A stretch of DNA of 64,000 nt. It comes from an uncultured Halomonas sp. Lineage in GTDB: Bacteria; Pseudomonadota; Gammaproteobacteria; Pseudomonadales; Halomonadaceae. Below, one piece after another: positions 16,164-25,560 of this stretch (positions are counted from its first letter, which is position 1; each line of letters opens with the position of its first letter). The translations under genes were made by a program, and so were the position numbers. The notes beneath the pieces were generated by a model that worked only from the letters and a program-made list of their open reading frames with translations, was not told the DNA's origin and ran no database searches. Location of the stretch: positions 124,001-188,000 of the forward strand of contig NZ_CANMTQ010000008.1 in NCBI RefSeq assembly GCF_947500835.1. Reading direction: 5' to 3'.

Positions 16164-17651
16164 ATGAATTTGAATTCCCTGCAGTTCGACAACGCTTGGA
16201 CGCGCCTGCCGGAAGCGTTCTTTTCCTTCGTCACTCCAACCGCCTGGCGCAATACCCGGGTGCTGGATGTCAGCCCCCTGGGGGCCGCTCAGCTCGACCT
16301 TGACCCGGATGCGATCGATCGTGAGCGTCTCGAGGCGTTGATGGCCGGGCGCGAACTATTGCCCGGCATGACGCCTATTGCCCAGAAATACACCGGTCAT
16401 CAGTTCGGCAGCTACAATCCCGCGCTCGGGGATGGGCGCGGCCTGCTGCTAGGAGAGGCAATGACGGCCCAAGGTCCAGTGGATTTGCACCTCAAGGGCG
16501 CCGGCCAGACGCCTTATTCGCGCTTCGGCGATGGCCGGGCCGTGCTGCGCTCATCGATCCGCGAGTATCTTGCCGGAGAGGCCATGAGTGGACTGGGCAT
16601 CCCTACCACCACGTCACTGGCGGTAGCGGTCAACGATGAGCGCGTGATGCGCGAGCGGGTCGAGCCTGGGGCGACCCTGTTGCGCTTGTCGCCGAGCCAT
16701 GCGCGATTCGGACACCTCGAGTGGCTCTATCAGCGCCGCAAGGTCGAGGACATGCAGACATTGCTCTGGCATGTGATCCACCGCCATCGTCCTGAATTTG
16801 CCGAGGCGGATGCGCCCTTCGAGGCCTTCTTTGCCGATGTGGTGGAGCGAACCGCGAACCTGATCGCTGCCTGGCAGGCCTATGGGTTCGTGCATGCGGT
16901 AATGAATACCGACAACATGTCGCTGCTAGGCCTGACTCTGGATTACGGGCCTTATGCCTTCATGGAGCGCTACAAGCCTGACTGGACCCCCAATCACACC
17001 GATGCCGGTGGGCGCTATGCGTTTGAGCAGCAGCCAGGGGTCGGGTTATGGAATCTGAGCGTGCTGGCGCAGTCGTTGACGCCGCTGATCGATGTCGAGC
17101 GTTTGCGCGCCATGCTCGATGACTATGAGCCTGCCCTGCAACGCAGCTATGCGCAGCTTATGCGAGCGAGGCTCGGGTTGACCGCCAAGACGGACGATGA
17201 CGAGATGTCATCAGGTGACGCTGCGCTGGTTTCGAGCTGGCTCAAGCTGCTGGAGCAGCATCAGGTAGATTTTCACAACGCCTTTCGCGCGCTGGGCAAG
17301 TATCGCGGCGATGAGGACTCTCGCCGGCAGCTGGCGAACGCACTGGAAATCGCACCGGATGACAAGGCGATGACCGCTTGGCTCGAGGACTACGATCGAC
17401 GCCTATTGCGGGAATCTCGCAGCGCGGAGGCCCGCAAGCTTGCGATGGATGCGGTCAATCCATGCTATGTGTTGCGCACCCATCTGGCGCAAGAGGTTAT
17501 CGAAGCCGCCGAGACTGGCGACAGCGAGCCGTTGCGACGTGTGCGGGAGCGCTTGGCGTCGCCTTTTGGGCAGCGGGAGGAAGACGATGCCGAATGGTTC
17601 ACACCGCCTGCAATAAATGCCCCTCCAGTATGCCTTTCCTGTTCTTCCTGA
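16164..17651 (+). CDS. selO: Protein adenylyltransferase SelO (YdiU)
   Basis: SelO is a pseudokinase-fold enzyme that transfers AMP, not phosphate, to Ser/Thr/Tyr of target proteins, linked to redox stress. The product has 495 residues from the ATG at 16164 (GAGGAG 8 bases upstream; the frame also has a GTG at 16155). Family motifs are intact: YTGHQFGSYNPALGDGRG, LHLKGAGQTPYSRFGDGRA (with the Lys), SSIREYLAGEAM, the metal-binding VHAVMNTDNMS and LDYGPYAFME. The C-terminus ends Leu-Ser-Cys-Ser-Ser, with cysteine where vertebrate SelO has selenocysteine. The penultimate region has a second cysteine (Val-Cys-Leu-Ser-Cys). Confidence 0.95.
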   Translation: MNLNSLQFDNAWTRLPEAFFSFVTPTAWRNTRVLDVSPLGAAQLDLDPDAIDRERLEALMAGRELLPGMTPIAQKYTGHQFGSYNPALGDGRGLLLGEAMTAQGPVDLHLKGAGQTPYSRFGDGRAVLRSSIREYLAGEAMSGLGIPTTTSLAVAVNDERVMRERVEPGATLLRLSPSHARFGHLEWLYQRRKVEDMQTLLWHVIHRHRPEFAEADAPFEAFFADVVERTANLIAAWQAYGFVHAVMNTDNMSLLGLTLDYGPYAFMERYKPDWTPNHTDAGGRYAFEQQPGVGLWNLSVLAQSLTPLIDVERLRAMLDDYEPALQRSYAQLMRARLGLTAKTDDDEMSSGDAALVSSWLKLLEQHQVDFHNAFRALGKYRGDEDSRRQLANALEIAPDDKAMTAWLEDYDRRLLRESRSAEARKLAMDAVNPCYVLRTHLAQEVIEAAETGDSEPLRRVRERLASPFGQREEDDAEWFTPPAINAPPVCLSCSS

Positions 17652-17740
17652 GCGAGTCACTGGATCAGAAGCGGCAGGCTTGGCCAACAACGCCTATGCT
17701 GTAACGATCTTTTGTTTCTCTTACTGGGAAGGGGCGTTTC

Positions 17741-18334
17741 ATGGCAGCCGGCTCAGCGCGTTTGAAACTATGCGATGCTCGGGATGAGAGTGCCGCGCTA
17801 GTCATCATCGATGTGCAACAGGCAATCGATGATCGTGACTACTGGGGCCCTCGCAACAACCCGGAGCTCGAAGCGCGCCTGACAGAACTGCTGAGCTGCT
17901 GGCGTCGGGGCAATGGTCGTGTCGTGCATGTGCGGCATCATTCCCGAGAGCCGCGCTCGCCGTATCGCCCCGGTCAGCCAGGCGCGGAGTTCAAGGCGTG
18001 CGTGGCGCCTCGTGAGGGTGAGCGCATTGTTACCAAGCATGTCAACAATGTCTTTCTGGAAACCGAATTAGAACGCTGGTTACATCATCATGGAGTAACT
18101 CATCTCGTCATGATGGGGGTTGCTACGGCACATTCTGTGAGTACCAGCGTGCGTCACGCCGCCTGTTTGGATTTCAGTGTTTCGGTGCCGGCGGATGCCT
18201 GTGCCGGCTTTCCAGTGACGGATCGGCATGGGGTCGCCTGGAGTGCCGAGTCGGTGCATGATCTGAGCCTGGCGCTACTCGATGGCGAGTATGCGCACGT
18301 CACCAGCACCCAGGACATCATTCAGCATTTTTGA
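17741..18334 (+). CDS. Isochorismatase-fold protein with the catalytic cysteine replaced by serine
   Basis: The 197-residue protein has the isochorismatase/cysteine-hydrolase fold. The acid Asp24 (ALVIIDVQ) and the lysine Lys99 (IVTKHVNN) are present, as is the cis-peptide-type loop Gly126-Val-Ala-Thr129. Where cysteine hydrolases (nicotinamidase, N-carbamoylsarcosine amidase) have Cys in the pattern G-x-x-T-x-x-C-V, this protein has Ser132. True isochorismatases also lack the Cys, so it may be a hydrolase of another kind, or a weak or regulatory protein. No siderophore or chorismate-branch gene adjoins it. It precedes pntA by 172 bases and is probably separately transcribed. Confidence 0.85.
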   Translation: MAAGSARLKLCDARDESAALVIIDVQQAIDDRDYWGPRNNPELEARLTELLSCWRRGNGRVVHVRHHSREPRSPYRPGQPGAEFKACVAPREGERIVTKHVNNVFLETELERWLHHHGVTHLVMMGVATAHSVSTSVRHAACLDFSVSVPADACAGFPVTDRHGVAWSAESVHDLSLALLDGEYAHVTSTQDIIQHF

Positions 18335-18506
18335 TGTAATAAACAGTTGATTAAAGGGTGGCGGATACTCTGCTTGATCGATGCCATAGGTAATAAACAT
18401 CACGTAAGGTCACAAAGTTGCAGTAAGCTGTGCGGTCCGAATGTAACCGCCGTGCCTTTGCCCTGGACTGGGCAAACAACGATAACCTGGAAACAGGAGA
18501 GTGGAT

Positions 18507-20078
18507 GTGAAGATTGGTGCACCCAAAGAGCTTGCCAAGGGAGAGGCGCGGGTCGCGCTGACACCTGAGAGCGCGAAACACATTATCAAGCTGGGCCATG
18601 AGTGTGTGGTGGAAACCGGGGCTGGCGAGGCTGCGGGATTTCCTGATGAGGCCTATCGTGAGGCCGATGTCACCGTGGTCGATAGCGCCGAAGCGCTGTG
18701 GAAAGAAGCCGATATCGTCGTCAAGGTGCGCGAACCCTCCGAGAAGGAAGCCGAGTACCTCAAGAAAGATCAGACCTTGATATCGTTCTTCTGGCCGGCT
18801 CAGAACGAGGCGTTGTTGGAGAAATGCAAGGCCCAGGGCGCCACGGTGATGGCCATGGACATGGTGCCGCGCATCTCTCGCGCCCAGAAGATGGATGCAT
18901 TGTCTTCCACCGCCAATATCGCCGGCTATCGGGCGGTAATCGAGGCCGGCAATCAGTTCGGCCGCTTCTTTGCCGGTCAGGTAACTGCCGCTGGCAAGGT
19001 GCCGCCGGCCAAGGTCATGGTGGTTGGCGCCGGTGTGGCGGGTCTTGCCGCCATTGGTACTGCGGCGAGTCTCGGCGCCATCGTGCGTGCTTTTGATGTG
19101 CGTCCGGAGGTGGCCGAGCAGATCGAGTCCATGGGCGGCGAGTTCCTGTTTCTCGATTTCGAGGATTCCCAGGACAGCTCCGGCTCCGGTGGTTACGCGT
19201 CACCTTCGAGCCCTGAGTTTCGTGAGAAGCAGCTGGCGCTGTTCCAGGAGCAGGCGCCGGAAGTGGATATCGTCATCACTACGGCGCTGATTCCCGGCCG
19301 GCCGGCTCCCAAACTGCTGCTCGAGGACATGGTCAAGGCCATGAAGCCGGGTTCGGTGATCATCGATCTGGCAGCGGAAAAGGGCGGCAACTGCGAACTC
19401 ACCAAGCCGGATGAGCGGGTCGTGACCGATAACGGCGTGATCGTGATCGGCTATACTGATTTCCCCTCGCGGATGGCGACGCAAGCCTCCTTGCTGTATG
19501 CCACCAACATTCGCCATCTGCTCACGGATCTGACGCCGGAAAAAGACGGCAAGATTCATCAGGACATGGAAGACGACGTGATTCGCGGCGTTACCGTGAC
19601 GCATCAGGGCGAGATCACCTATCCGCCACCCAAGCCCAAGGTGCAGGCGATCGCCGCCGCCAAGCCCAAACCCAAGGAAAAGGAGCCGACGCCGGAAGAG
19701 AAGAAGGCTGCTGAAATCTCGGCGTTCAAGGCTCAAACCAAGACCCAGGTCACCATGCTGGGGATTGGCGGCGTGGTGATGCTGCTGTTGGGGATGGTGG
19801 CGCCGGCGTCGTTCATGCAGCACTTCATCGTTTTCGTGCTGGCCTGCTTCGTGGGTTATCAGGTGATCTGGAACGTCAGCCACGCATTGCATACGCCACT
19901 GATGGCAGTGACCAATGCAATTTCCGGCATCATCGTGTTGGGGGCTGTACTGCAGATCGGTTCCGGTAGCGCTTTGGTTGGATTGCTGGCGGCCATCTCG
20001 GTGCTGATTGCCTCTATCAATATCGTGGGTGGCTTCCTGGTGACACGCCGGATGCTTGCCATGTTCCAGAAATCTTGA
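18507..20078 (+). CDS. pntA: NAD(P) transhydrogenase, alpha subunit (fused alpha1-alpha2)
   Basis: This is the proton-translocating transhydrogenase subunit binding NAD(H) (domain I), with the first membrane helices. Domain I fills residues about 1-370 and shows MKIGAPKEL at the start, the Rossmann loop [15 protein letters not shown], and FDVRPEV. A Pro/Lys-rich linker (PPPKPKVQ, then [15 protein letters not shown]) leads to four helices, residues about 415-515. The E. coli arrangement (a single PntA) is used rather than split PntAA and PntAB. The GTG at 18507 has AGGAG 7 bases upstream; the GTG at 18501 is too close to it. pntB follows after 17 bases. Together they make NADPH from NADH using the proton gradient. 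Confidence 0.96.
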   Translation: MKIGAPKELAKGEARVALTPESAKHIIKLGHECVVETGAGEAAGFPDEAYREADVTVVDSAEALWKEADIVVKVREPSEKEAEYLKKDQTLISFFWPAQNEALLEKCKAQGATVMAMDMVPRISRAQKMDALSSTANIAGYRAVIEAGNQFGRFFAGQVTAAGKVPPAKVMVVGAGVAGLAAIGTAASLGAIVRAFDVRPEVAEQIESMGGEFLFLDFEDSQDSSGSGGYASPSSPEFREKQLALFQEQAPEVDIVITTALIPGRPAPKLLLEDMVKAMKPGSVIIDLAAEKGGNCELTKPDERVVTDNGVIVIGYTDFPSRMATQASLLYATNIRHLLTDLTPEKDGKIHQDMEDDVIRGVTVTHQGEITYPPPKPKVQAIAAAKPKPKEKEPTPEEKKAAEISAFKAQTKTQVTMLGIGGVVMLLLGMVAPASFMQHFIVFVLACFVGYQVIWNVSHALHTPLMAVTNAISGIIVLGAVLQIGSGSALVGLLAAISVLIASINIVGGFLVTRRMLAMFQKS

Positions 20079-20095
20079 GCGGCGGAGAATAAAGA

Positions 20096-21538
20096 ATGCT
20101 AGGTCAACAATTCGTCTTTGCCGCGGCAATTGCGGCAAGTGTGTTGTTCATCCTTTCCCTGGGGGGGTTGAGCAATCAGGAAAAGGCCAAGCGGGCTGTT
20201 TGGTACGGCATCGTGGGTATGGCCATCGCTGTTTTCTTCACTATCTTGGGGCCAGGAATTGGCGGGTATTGGCTGATGATCCCCATGATGATCATCGGCG
20301 CGGTGATCGGTGTCTATGTGGCGGGCAAGGTCGAGATGACCCAGATGCCGCAGCTGGTGGCGGCGCTACACTCCTTCGTCGGCCTGGCGGCGGTTTTCGT
20401 CGGTTTCAATGCCGATCTGGAGCGTCGTCGAGTATTGGCAAGCCAGATGATAGAAGGCGCGACGGATAATTTCTCCGCCTTTGCAGCACTGGTCGCCACC
20501 AAGACGCCGGCGGAACTTGCGTTCCTGCAGGTCGAGGTGGTGCTGGGGGTGTTCATCGGTGCGGTCACCTTCACTGGTTCGATCATTGCCTTTGGCAAGC
20601 TCTCCGGCAAGATGGATGGCAAGCCCAAGCAGTTCCCCGGTGGTCACATGCTCAATGCCGGCGCTGCGATCCTGTGTTTGCTATTGGCGATCGTGTATCT
20701 CAACGGCGGTGGCTTCTGGACCCTGCTGCTGCTGGCGGCGCTGGCGCTGTTCATTGGTTGGCATCTGATCATGGGAATCGGCGGCGCCGACATGCCAGTT
20801 GTTGTTTCGATGCTTAACAGCTACTCCGGTTGGGCGGCAGCGGCTATCGGTTTCACTCTGTCCAATGATCTGTTGATCGTGACCGGTGCGCTGGTGGGCT
20901 CGAGCGGCGCCATTTTGTCCTACATCATGTGCAAGGCAATGAACCGCAAGTTCGTCAATGTGATTCTAGGCGGTTTTGGTGGCACCTCGGGCCCAGCGGT
21001 GGAGATAGAAGGCGAGCAGGTGTCGATCGATGCCGGTGGCGTTGCCAGTGCCCTCAATGACGCTGACAGCGTGGTCATTATCCCCGGTTATGGTATGGCG
21101 GTGGCTCAGGCGCAGAATGCGGTGAGTGAACTGGTGCGCAAGCTGCGGGCGGCCGGCAAGGACGTGCGCTTTGCCATCCACCCGGTGGCAGGACGCATGC
21201 CCGGCCACATGAACGTGCTGCTGGCGGAGGCCAAGGTGCCCTACGACATCGTGCTGGAAATGGATGAGATCAATGACGATTTCCCCAAGACCGATGTAGC
21301 CATCGTCATCGGGTCCAACGACATCGTCAATCCGGCGGCCCAGGAAGATCCCAACAGCCCCATTGCCGGGATGCCGGTATTGAAGGTGTGGGAAGCCAAG
21401 CAGACGTTCGTGTGCAAACGCGGCCAGGGAACGGGGTATTCCGGTATCGAGAATCCGCTGTTCTTCAAGGACAACACGCGTATGTTCTATGGCGATGCCA
21501 AGAGCAGCATCGATTCGTTGTTGCCGCTACTCGATTGA
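20096..21538 (+). CDS. pntB: NAD(P) transhydrogenase, beta subunit
   Basis: PntB supplies the remaining membrane helices and the NADP(H)-binding domain III. The 480-residue product has hydrophobic helices up to about residue 265, including [18 protein letters not shown], and [17 protein letters not shown]. It ends with the domain III motifs [48 protein letters not shown], and [17 protein letters not shown]. All are family hallmarks and the length is standard. It forms an operon with pntA and is closed by a terminator. Confidence 0.97.
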   Translation: MLGQQFVFAAAIAASVLFILSLGGLSNQEKAKRAVWYGIVGMAIAVFFTILGPGIGGYWLMIPMMIIGAVIGVYVAGKVEMTQMPQLVAALHSFVGLAAVFVGFNADLERRRVLASQMIEGATDNFSAFAALVATKTPAELAFLQVEVVLGVFIGAVTFTGSIIAFGKLSGKMDGKPKQFPGGHMLNAGAAILCLLLAIVYLNGGGFWTLLLLAALALFIGWHLIMGIGGADMPVVVSMLNSYSGWAAAAIGFTLSNDLLIVTGALVGSSGAILSYIMCKAMNRKFVNVILGGFGGTSGPAVEIEGEQVSIDAGGVASALNDADSVVIIPGYGMAVAQAQNAVSELVRKLRAAGKDVRFAIHPVAGRMPGHMNVLLAEAKVPYDIVLEMDEINDDFPKTDVAIVIGSNDIVNPAAQEDPNSPIAGMPVLKVWEAKQTFVCKRGQGTGYSGIENPLFFKDNTRMFYGDAKSSIDSLLPLLD

Positions 21539-21555
21539 TCCTGCCAAGTCTGATG

Positions 21556-21579
21556 ACGCCCCTTACGAGGGGCGTTTTT
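21556..21579 (+). terminator. Intrinsic terminator of pntAB
   Basis: ACGCCCC (21556-21562) pairs with GGGGCGT (21569-21575) around a 6-base loop and runs into five T residues, 17 bases past the pntB stop. Confidence 0.88.
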
Positions 21580-21619
21580 CGTTATACTCGAAAGAGCGTC
21601 GATTCAGCTGGAGCGTTGC

Positions 21620-22720
21620 ATGACGAAAGACAATCAGGTGGCGGGCTCGAAAGCCACAGGCTTACACGTTGCGGTACTTGGAGGCGGTAGCTTCGGTACT
21701 GCCATCGCCAGCATCGCCGCGGACAATGGCGGAGAAGTACGTCAATGGATGCGCGATGCCGAGCTTGCCGCCGAGATCACTCGAGAACATCGTAACTCCC
21801 GCTATCTGCCCGATTACGCCATCAATCCCGCAGTATGGGCTTCGAGCGATTTGGAAGCGGTGCTCGAGAAAGCCGAACTCGTCTTCGTAGCCATTCCTTC
21901 CAAGGCTTTTCGCAGCGTTGTGCGCCAGGCTCGCCCTTGGCTCAAGGCCGAGCAGTTTCTGGTCAGTACCACCAAGGGCATTCAGGAAGAGGGGTTCAAG
22001 CTGATGAGCCAGATCCTTGAAGAGGAGACCGGATTCACCCACATCGGTGTGCTATCCGGCCCCAATCTGGCATCAGAAATCGCGCAAAAGCAGCTGACCG
22101 CCACGGTGGTGGCAAGTGACGACGCACTGACTCGCGCCCGGGTTCAAGCTGCACTCGGCTGCGATTACTTTCGTGTCTATGCGAGTAACGATCGCTATGG
22201 GGTCGAGCTTGGTGGTGCGCTAAAGAACATTTATGCCATCGCCGCGGGCATGGCCGCAGCCCTTGGCATGGGAGAGAACACCCGCAGCATGCTGATGACC
22301 CGGGCACTGGCGGAGATGAGCCGCTTCGCCGTTGCCCTTGGCGCGAATCCATTGACCTTCATTGGGCTGGCGGGGGTGGGTGATCTGATCGTGACTTGCT
22401 CATCGAATCTTTCACGTAACTATCGGGTTGGTTATGCCCTAGGAGAAGGCAGAACCCTTGATGAGGCGGTCGAGGCCTTGGGTCAGGTGGCCGAGGGGGT
22501 CAATACCGTCAGTCTGGTATGCCACAAGGCGCGCCAGGACGGTATTTACATGCCCCTGGCGGAAGGGCTCTACCAGGTGCTGTTCAAGAATGTTCCTGCG
22601 CGCCAGATGGCACAGCTGTTGATGCAGAACGAACAGAGTAGTGATGTCGAATTCACATTGCCTCGAGAGTTCGTTCAGCAGCGCTCTCAAGAGGTTGAAA
22701 AAGGGAAAGAAAGCACATGA
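21620..22720 (+). CDS. gpsA: NAD(P)-dependent glycerol-3-phosphate dehydrogenase
   Basis: GpsA reduces dihydroxyacetone phosphate to sn-glycerol-3-phosphate for phospholipid synthesis. The 366-residue product has the Rossmann motif [13 protein letters not shown] after an N-terminal extension of about 15 residues, then the G3P-binding pieces [17 protein letters not shown], and the catalytic lysine region [17 protein letters not shown], and late [17 protein letters not shown] lies 7 bases before the ATG. The stop overlaps the sixA start by 4 bases, so the two are translationally coupled. Confidence 0.97.
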   Translation: MTKDNQVAGSKATGLHVAVLGGGSFGTAIASIAADNGGEVRQWMRDAELAAEITREHRNSRYLPDYAINPAVWASSDLEAVLEKAELVFVAIPSKAFRSVVRQARPWLKAEQFLVSTTKGIQEEGFKLMSQILEEETGFTHIGVLSGPNLASEIAQKQLTATVVASDDALTRARVQAALGCDYFRVYASNDRYGVELGGALKNIYAIAAGMAAALGMGENTRSMLMTRALAEMSRFAVALGANPLTFIGLAGVGDLIVTCSSNLSRNYRVGYALGEGRTLDEAVEALGQVAEGVNTVSLVCHKARQDGIYMPLAEGLYQVLFKNVPARQMAQLLMQNEQSSDVEFTLPREFVQQRSQEVEKGKEST

Positions 22721-23196
22721 TGCAGCTCTGGATCATGCGCCACGGCGAGGCAGCCCCGGGCCACCCGGATGCACGGCGCGAATTGACCGAGCAAGGGCGT
22801 GCCGAGGTTAAGGCTATGGCGAAATGGCTGGCAACGACGCTGGATGCTTCCCGAGACCAGTTGCGTATCGCCGCAAGCCCCTATGTTCGTGCCCAGCAAA
22901 CCGCCGCCATCGTCGCTGAGCAGTTGGGGGCACAGGTAGAAAGTCTCGCCATAATTACCCCGGATAACCCTGTGCAGCCAGTTATCGACTGGCTACAGGA
23001 GGATGCCCAGCAGGTTCCTCTTTTGTTGATCAGTCATATGCCGTTGGTAGGCGCACTGAGTGGGCGTTTGGTGGAAGGCGACCCGCGCAGCAGTTCACGA
23101 ATGCCAACCGCCGCCATAGCGGCATTGCAGGCCGAGGTATGGGCTGCGGGCTGCGCTGAACTGATCAATTTTCGACATCCCGCCGAACTTGTCTAA
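22717..23196 (+). CDS. sixA: SixA-family phosphohistidine phosphatase
   Basis: The 159-residue phosphoglycerate-mutase-fold phosphatase has the phospho-acceptor histidine in IMRHGEA near the N-terminus, the [11 protein letters not shown] arginine motif and the second histidine in [10 protein letters not shown]. In E. coli SixA dephosphorylates phosphohistidine on ArcB or on the nitrogen phosphotransferase protein NPr. No such partner is encoded nearby. It overlaps gpsA by the sequence ATGA, an arrangement seen in several gammaproteobacteria. Confidence 0.93.
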   Translation: MMQLWIMRHGEAAPGHPDARRELTEQGRAEVKAMAKWLATTLDASRDQLRIAASPYVRAQQTAAIVAEQLGAQVESLAIITPDNPVQPVIDWLQEDAQQVPLLLISHMPLVGALSGRLVEGDPRSSSRMPTAAIAALQAEVWAAGCAELINFRHPAELV

Positions 23197-23218
23197 TCGC
23201 GTTTACAGGAAATCCTGC

Positions 23219-23527
23219 ATGTCATACGTCGTCAATAACCGTATTTTTGTCAATCCAGGCTTCGAGGATGAGTTCGAGACCCGCTTCAAGGCCCGGGCCG
23301 GCCAGATCGACTCCCAGCCCGGATTCGTCGCCATGCGTGTACTGCGCCCTCAAGGCAACAAGACCCCCTATGTGGTGGAAACCGAATGGGAAAGCCAGGC
23401 GGCGTTTCGCGGCTGGGTGAACAGTGACGACTTCAAGCAGGCCCACGCCGATCCTTTACCGGCGGAGGCAACCCGGGAGGGCGGCGGCATCGAGCAGTTC
23501 GAGATCGTCATCAGCGCCGGCGGCTAG
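23219..23527 (+). CDS. Antibiotic-biosynthesis-monooxygenase (ABM) domain protein
   Basis: This is a 102-residue single ABM domain with the ferredoxin-like dimeric alpha-beta barrel fold. It shows VVNNRIFVNPGFEDEFETRF (two pieces), PGFVAMRVLRP, VVETEWESQAAFRGW and SDDFKQAH. The pattern Trp-Glu-Ser...Phe...Trp with a late His recalls IsdG/HmoB-type haem-degrading enzymes, but ABM proteins also act on quinones or aldehydes, so the substrate is uncertain. The ATG at 23219 has CAGGAAA upstream; the frame is open from 23189. It follows sixA after 22 bases and may be part of the gpsA-sixA transcript. Confidence 0.85.
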   Translation: MSYVVNNRIFVNPGFEDEFETRFKARAGQIDSQPGFVAMRVLRPQGNKTPYVVETEWESQAAFRGWVNSDDFKQAHADPLPAEATREGGGIEQFEIVISAGG

Positions 23528-23547
23528 GAGGCGGCTCGCAACCCGGA

Positions 23548-24495
23548 TCAGATCACTCCGCCAAGTCGCAGTACAAACACACCCCCTGTGATAGTAACGC
23601 TGGCCATCAAGGTAGTGAGGGCGATGATGTTTGCGGCCAGCTTGGCATTGCCGCCCATGGCCTTGACCATGACGAAGCTTGCTGCTGCGGTGGGGCTGGC
23701 AAAGAACACGAACAATAAGCCCAGTTCGCGGCCGGAAAATCCCACCAACCAGGCAGCACCGGTTGCGAGTATGGGCAGCGTGATCATCTTCATCAGGCTC
23801 GCGCCCAGCGCAGTCCCACGATCGTCCCGCAGGGCGCTTACCGACAGGGTGCCGCCAACGCAGATCAGTGCCAAGGGCAGGGTCAGGGAGGCAAAATAGT
23901 CGCCGCTGGTCATCAGCCAATCAGGTAGCTCGATACCGGACCAGGCAAACGGAATGGCGATCAGGACGGATAGAATCAGGGGGTTGCGTGCAATATGCGT
24001 TCCCATGCTCCGCCAGTCCGCCTGCTGGCCGGGTTGATAGGCGGTCAACACGATCACCGACAGGGCGTTATAGGTCAGGATGACTACGCCCAGCAGCAGA
24101 CTGCCTGCGGAAAGTCCGTAATCGCCATACATTCCCGCCGCCAGCGCAAGCCCCACTACACCACAGTTGCCGCGAAAGGCCCCTTGCACATAGATGCCTC
24201 GCTCGTCTTTAGCCACACGCCAGCCAGCCCACAGCCAGCTGAACAGAAACATCACGAGGGTTGCCAGCGCAAAGAAGATCATCAGACCGGGATCGAAGGT
24301 GGCCTCGAGATCGGCGCGAATGATGCTGAGGAAGATCAGCACCGGCAGCGTCGCCTTGAATACCAGCATCGATGCGGTGGTGATGAAGGCGCTGTCGATC
24401 CAGCCGATGCGCTTTAACCCGATGCCGATGAAGACCATGGCAAAGACCGGCAGCGTGATTTCCAGGGTCTGTAGAAAAACGGCAATGAGATTCAT
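23548..24495 (-). CDS. AEC-family (auxin efflux carrier-like) transporter
   Basis: The protein of about 315 residues has ten predicted membrane helices and the AEC pattern: TLEITLPVFAMVFIGIGLKRIG at the start, a charged central loop, LPLALICVGGTLSV, and VFFASPTAAASFVMVKAMGGN near the end, as in malonate/auxin-type carriers. The substrate is unknown. I choose the ATG at 24495 because the longest frame would overlap the small gene at 24506-24607, which has a good ribosome-binding site. The two genes are 10 bases apart and probably co-expressed. It converges on the ABM gene with a gap of 20 bases. Confidence 0.88.
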   Translation of the reverse strand: MNLIAVFLQTLEITLPVFAMVFIGIGLKRIGWIDSAFITTASMLVFKATLPVLIFLSIIRADLEATFDPGLMIFFALATLVMFLFSWLWAGWRVAKDERGIYVQGAFRGNCGVVGLALAAGMYGDYGLSAGSLLLGVVILTYNALSVIVLTAYQPGQQADWRSMGTHIARNPLILSVLIAIPFAWSGIELPDWLMTSGDYFASLTLPLALICVGGTLSVSALRDDRGTALGASLMKMITLPILATGAAWLVGFSGRELGLLFVFFASPTAAASFVMVKAMGGNAKLAANIIALTTLMASVTITGGVFVLRLGGVI

Positions 24496-24505
24496 GGGAC
24501 GAAAC

Positions 24506-24607
24506 CTAGCGAACCAGCAACAAGCCGACAATGATCGCAGCGATCACCGTTGCGAAAAACAGCGAATTGCGCAAGCCATTGTTGCGTGGAGGGCGGGAAT
24601 TCGACAT
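24506..24607 (-). CDS. 33-residue single-helix membrane microprotein
   Basis: The frame starts at ATG 24607 on the minus strand and stops at TAG 24506-24508. Residues 1-14 are polar and basic (MSNSRPPRNNGLRNS) and residues 15-32 form one hydrophobic helix (LFFATVIAAIIVGLLLV), followed by a final Arg. AAGGA lies 7 bases upstream of the ATG, a very good ribosome-binding site. The stop is 10 bases before the AEC transporter start. The arrangement suggests a transporter-associated microprotein or a translational leader. No homologue is known to me; function is not claimed. Confidence 0.65.
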   Translation of the reverse strand: MSNSRPPRNNGLRNSLFFATVIAAIIVGLLLVR

Positions 24608-24759
24608 GGCGACGTCCTTGTCAGTGGCATAAATCGGAATTTAAACGACTGTATGATTCTGATGGTGGATGTATTATGGTAAACCGCCAAGTTAGTTACG
24701 CCTAGCGCGTCCTTTCCCAAGCCTTGCGTTCGTCATCTGTCAAAGGGAAACCGGTTTCG

Positions 24760-25560
24760 ATGTCATTGCCGCGACTGCTTTTTGCCCATGCCAATGGTTT
24801 TACCGGTGCCAGCTATAAAAGCTTTCTAGCCCCGCTGGGTTCCCGCTTTGATCTTCATCCGCTGGATCGTCTGGGCCATGACCCTGAGCATCCGGTCAGT
24901 GACAACTGGCCGGCTCTGCGCGACGAGTTGGTGGCGCATTTGCGCTCTTTCGATACGCCGGTCATCGGCGTCGGCCACTCCATGGGCGGCGTATTGATGT
25001 TGATGGCTGCGGAAATAGTGCCGCAAGCGTTGCGTTGCGTGGTGATGCTCGACTCCCCCTTGATGGTGGGGTTGGATGCTTTGGCACTGCGCGCCGCCAA
25101 ACGTTTCAAGATGGTGGATCGCGTCACGCCAGCCGGGCGCAGCAAGGGGCGACGTCAAGAGTGGCCCAACCGAGAGGCCATGGGCCACTATCTGCGCCAG
25201 CGAGGATTGTTCAAACCCTTTACCGAAGCGGCCTTGCAGGATTATATCGAGGGTGGCACTCGAATGCGGGACGACGGTAGCGTCGAGTTGCTGTTCGACC
25301 CTGGTGTGGAGGTCGAGATTTTTCGCAATCTACCGGATCATTTGCAAGGGCTTACCAAGCGCGTGAACGTACCTTTGACGTTGATCGCCGGCGATCATTC
25401 CGATCTATTGACGCCTTCCCGCCGACGGCGACTAGTGCGCCACGGTGTCAAAGTCGTCACGACTCCCGGAAGCCACATGTTTCCCATGGAGCGTCCAAAT
25501 GAGGCACGAGCCACTTTGTTGACCACCATCGACTCCCTGCTGGAGAACCACCGTTCATGA
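24760..25560 (+). CDS. Alpha/beta-fold hydrolase, first of a tandem pair
   Basis: The 266-residue alpha/beta hydrolase has FAHANGFTGASY at the oxyanion position, the nucleophile elbow GVGHSMGG, an acid in AGDHSDLL and the catalytic histidine in PGSHMFPME. The cap region is short and basic. It is cytosolic (no signal peptide). The substrate is unknown; esters or lactones are typical. A longer frame starts at TTG 24724; the ATG at 24760 gives the usual N-terminus. Its stop overlaps the next hydrolase start by 4 bases, indicating coupling. Confidence 0.85.
   Translation: MSLPRLLFAHANGFTGASYKSFLAPLGSRFDLHPLDRLGHDPEHPVSDNWPALRDELVAHLRSFDTPVIGVGHSMGGVLMLMAAEIVPQALRCVVMLDSPLMVGLDALALRAAKRFKMVDRVTPAGRSKGRRQEWPNREAMGHYLRQRGLFKPFTEAALQDYIEGGTRMRDDGSVELLFDPGVEVEIFRNLPDHLQGLTKRVNVPLTLIAGDHSDLLTPSRRRRLVRHGVKVVTTPGSHMFPMERPNEARATLLTTIDSLLENHRS

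Noticed and set aside
19200..20138. 312-residue frame antisense to pntA and the start of pntB
   Set aside because: Its Gln/His/Arg-rich composition is the reverse image of membrane-protein codons; no motif.
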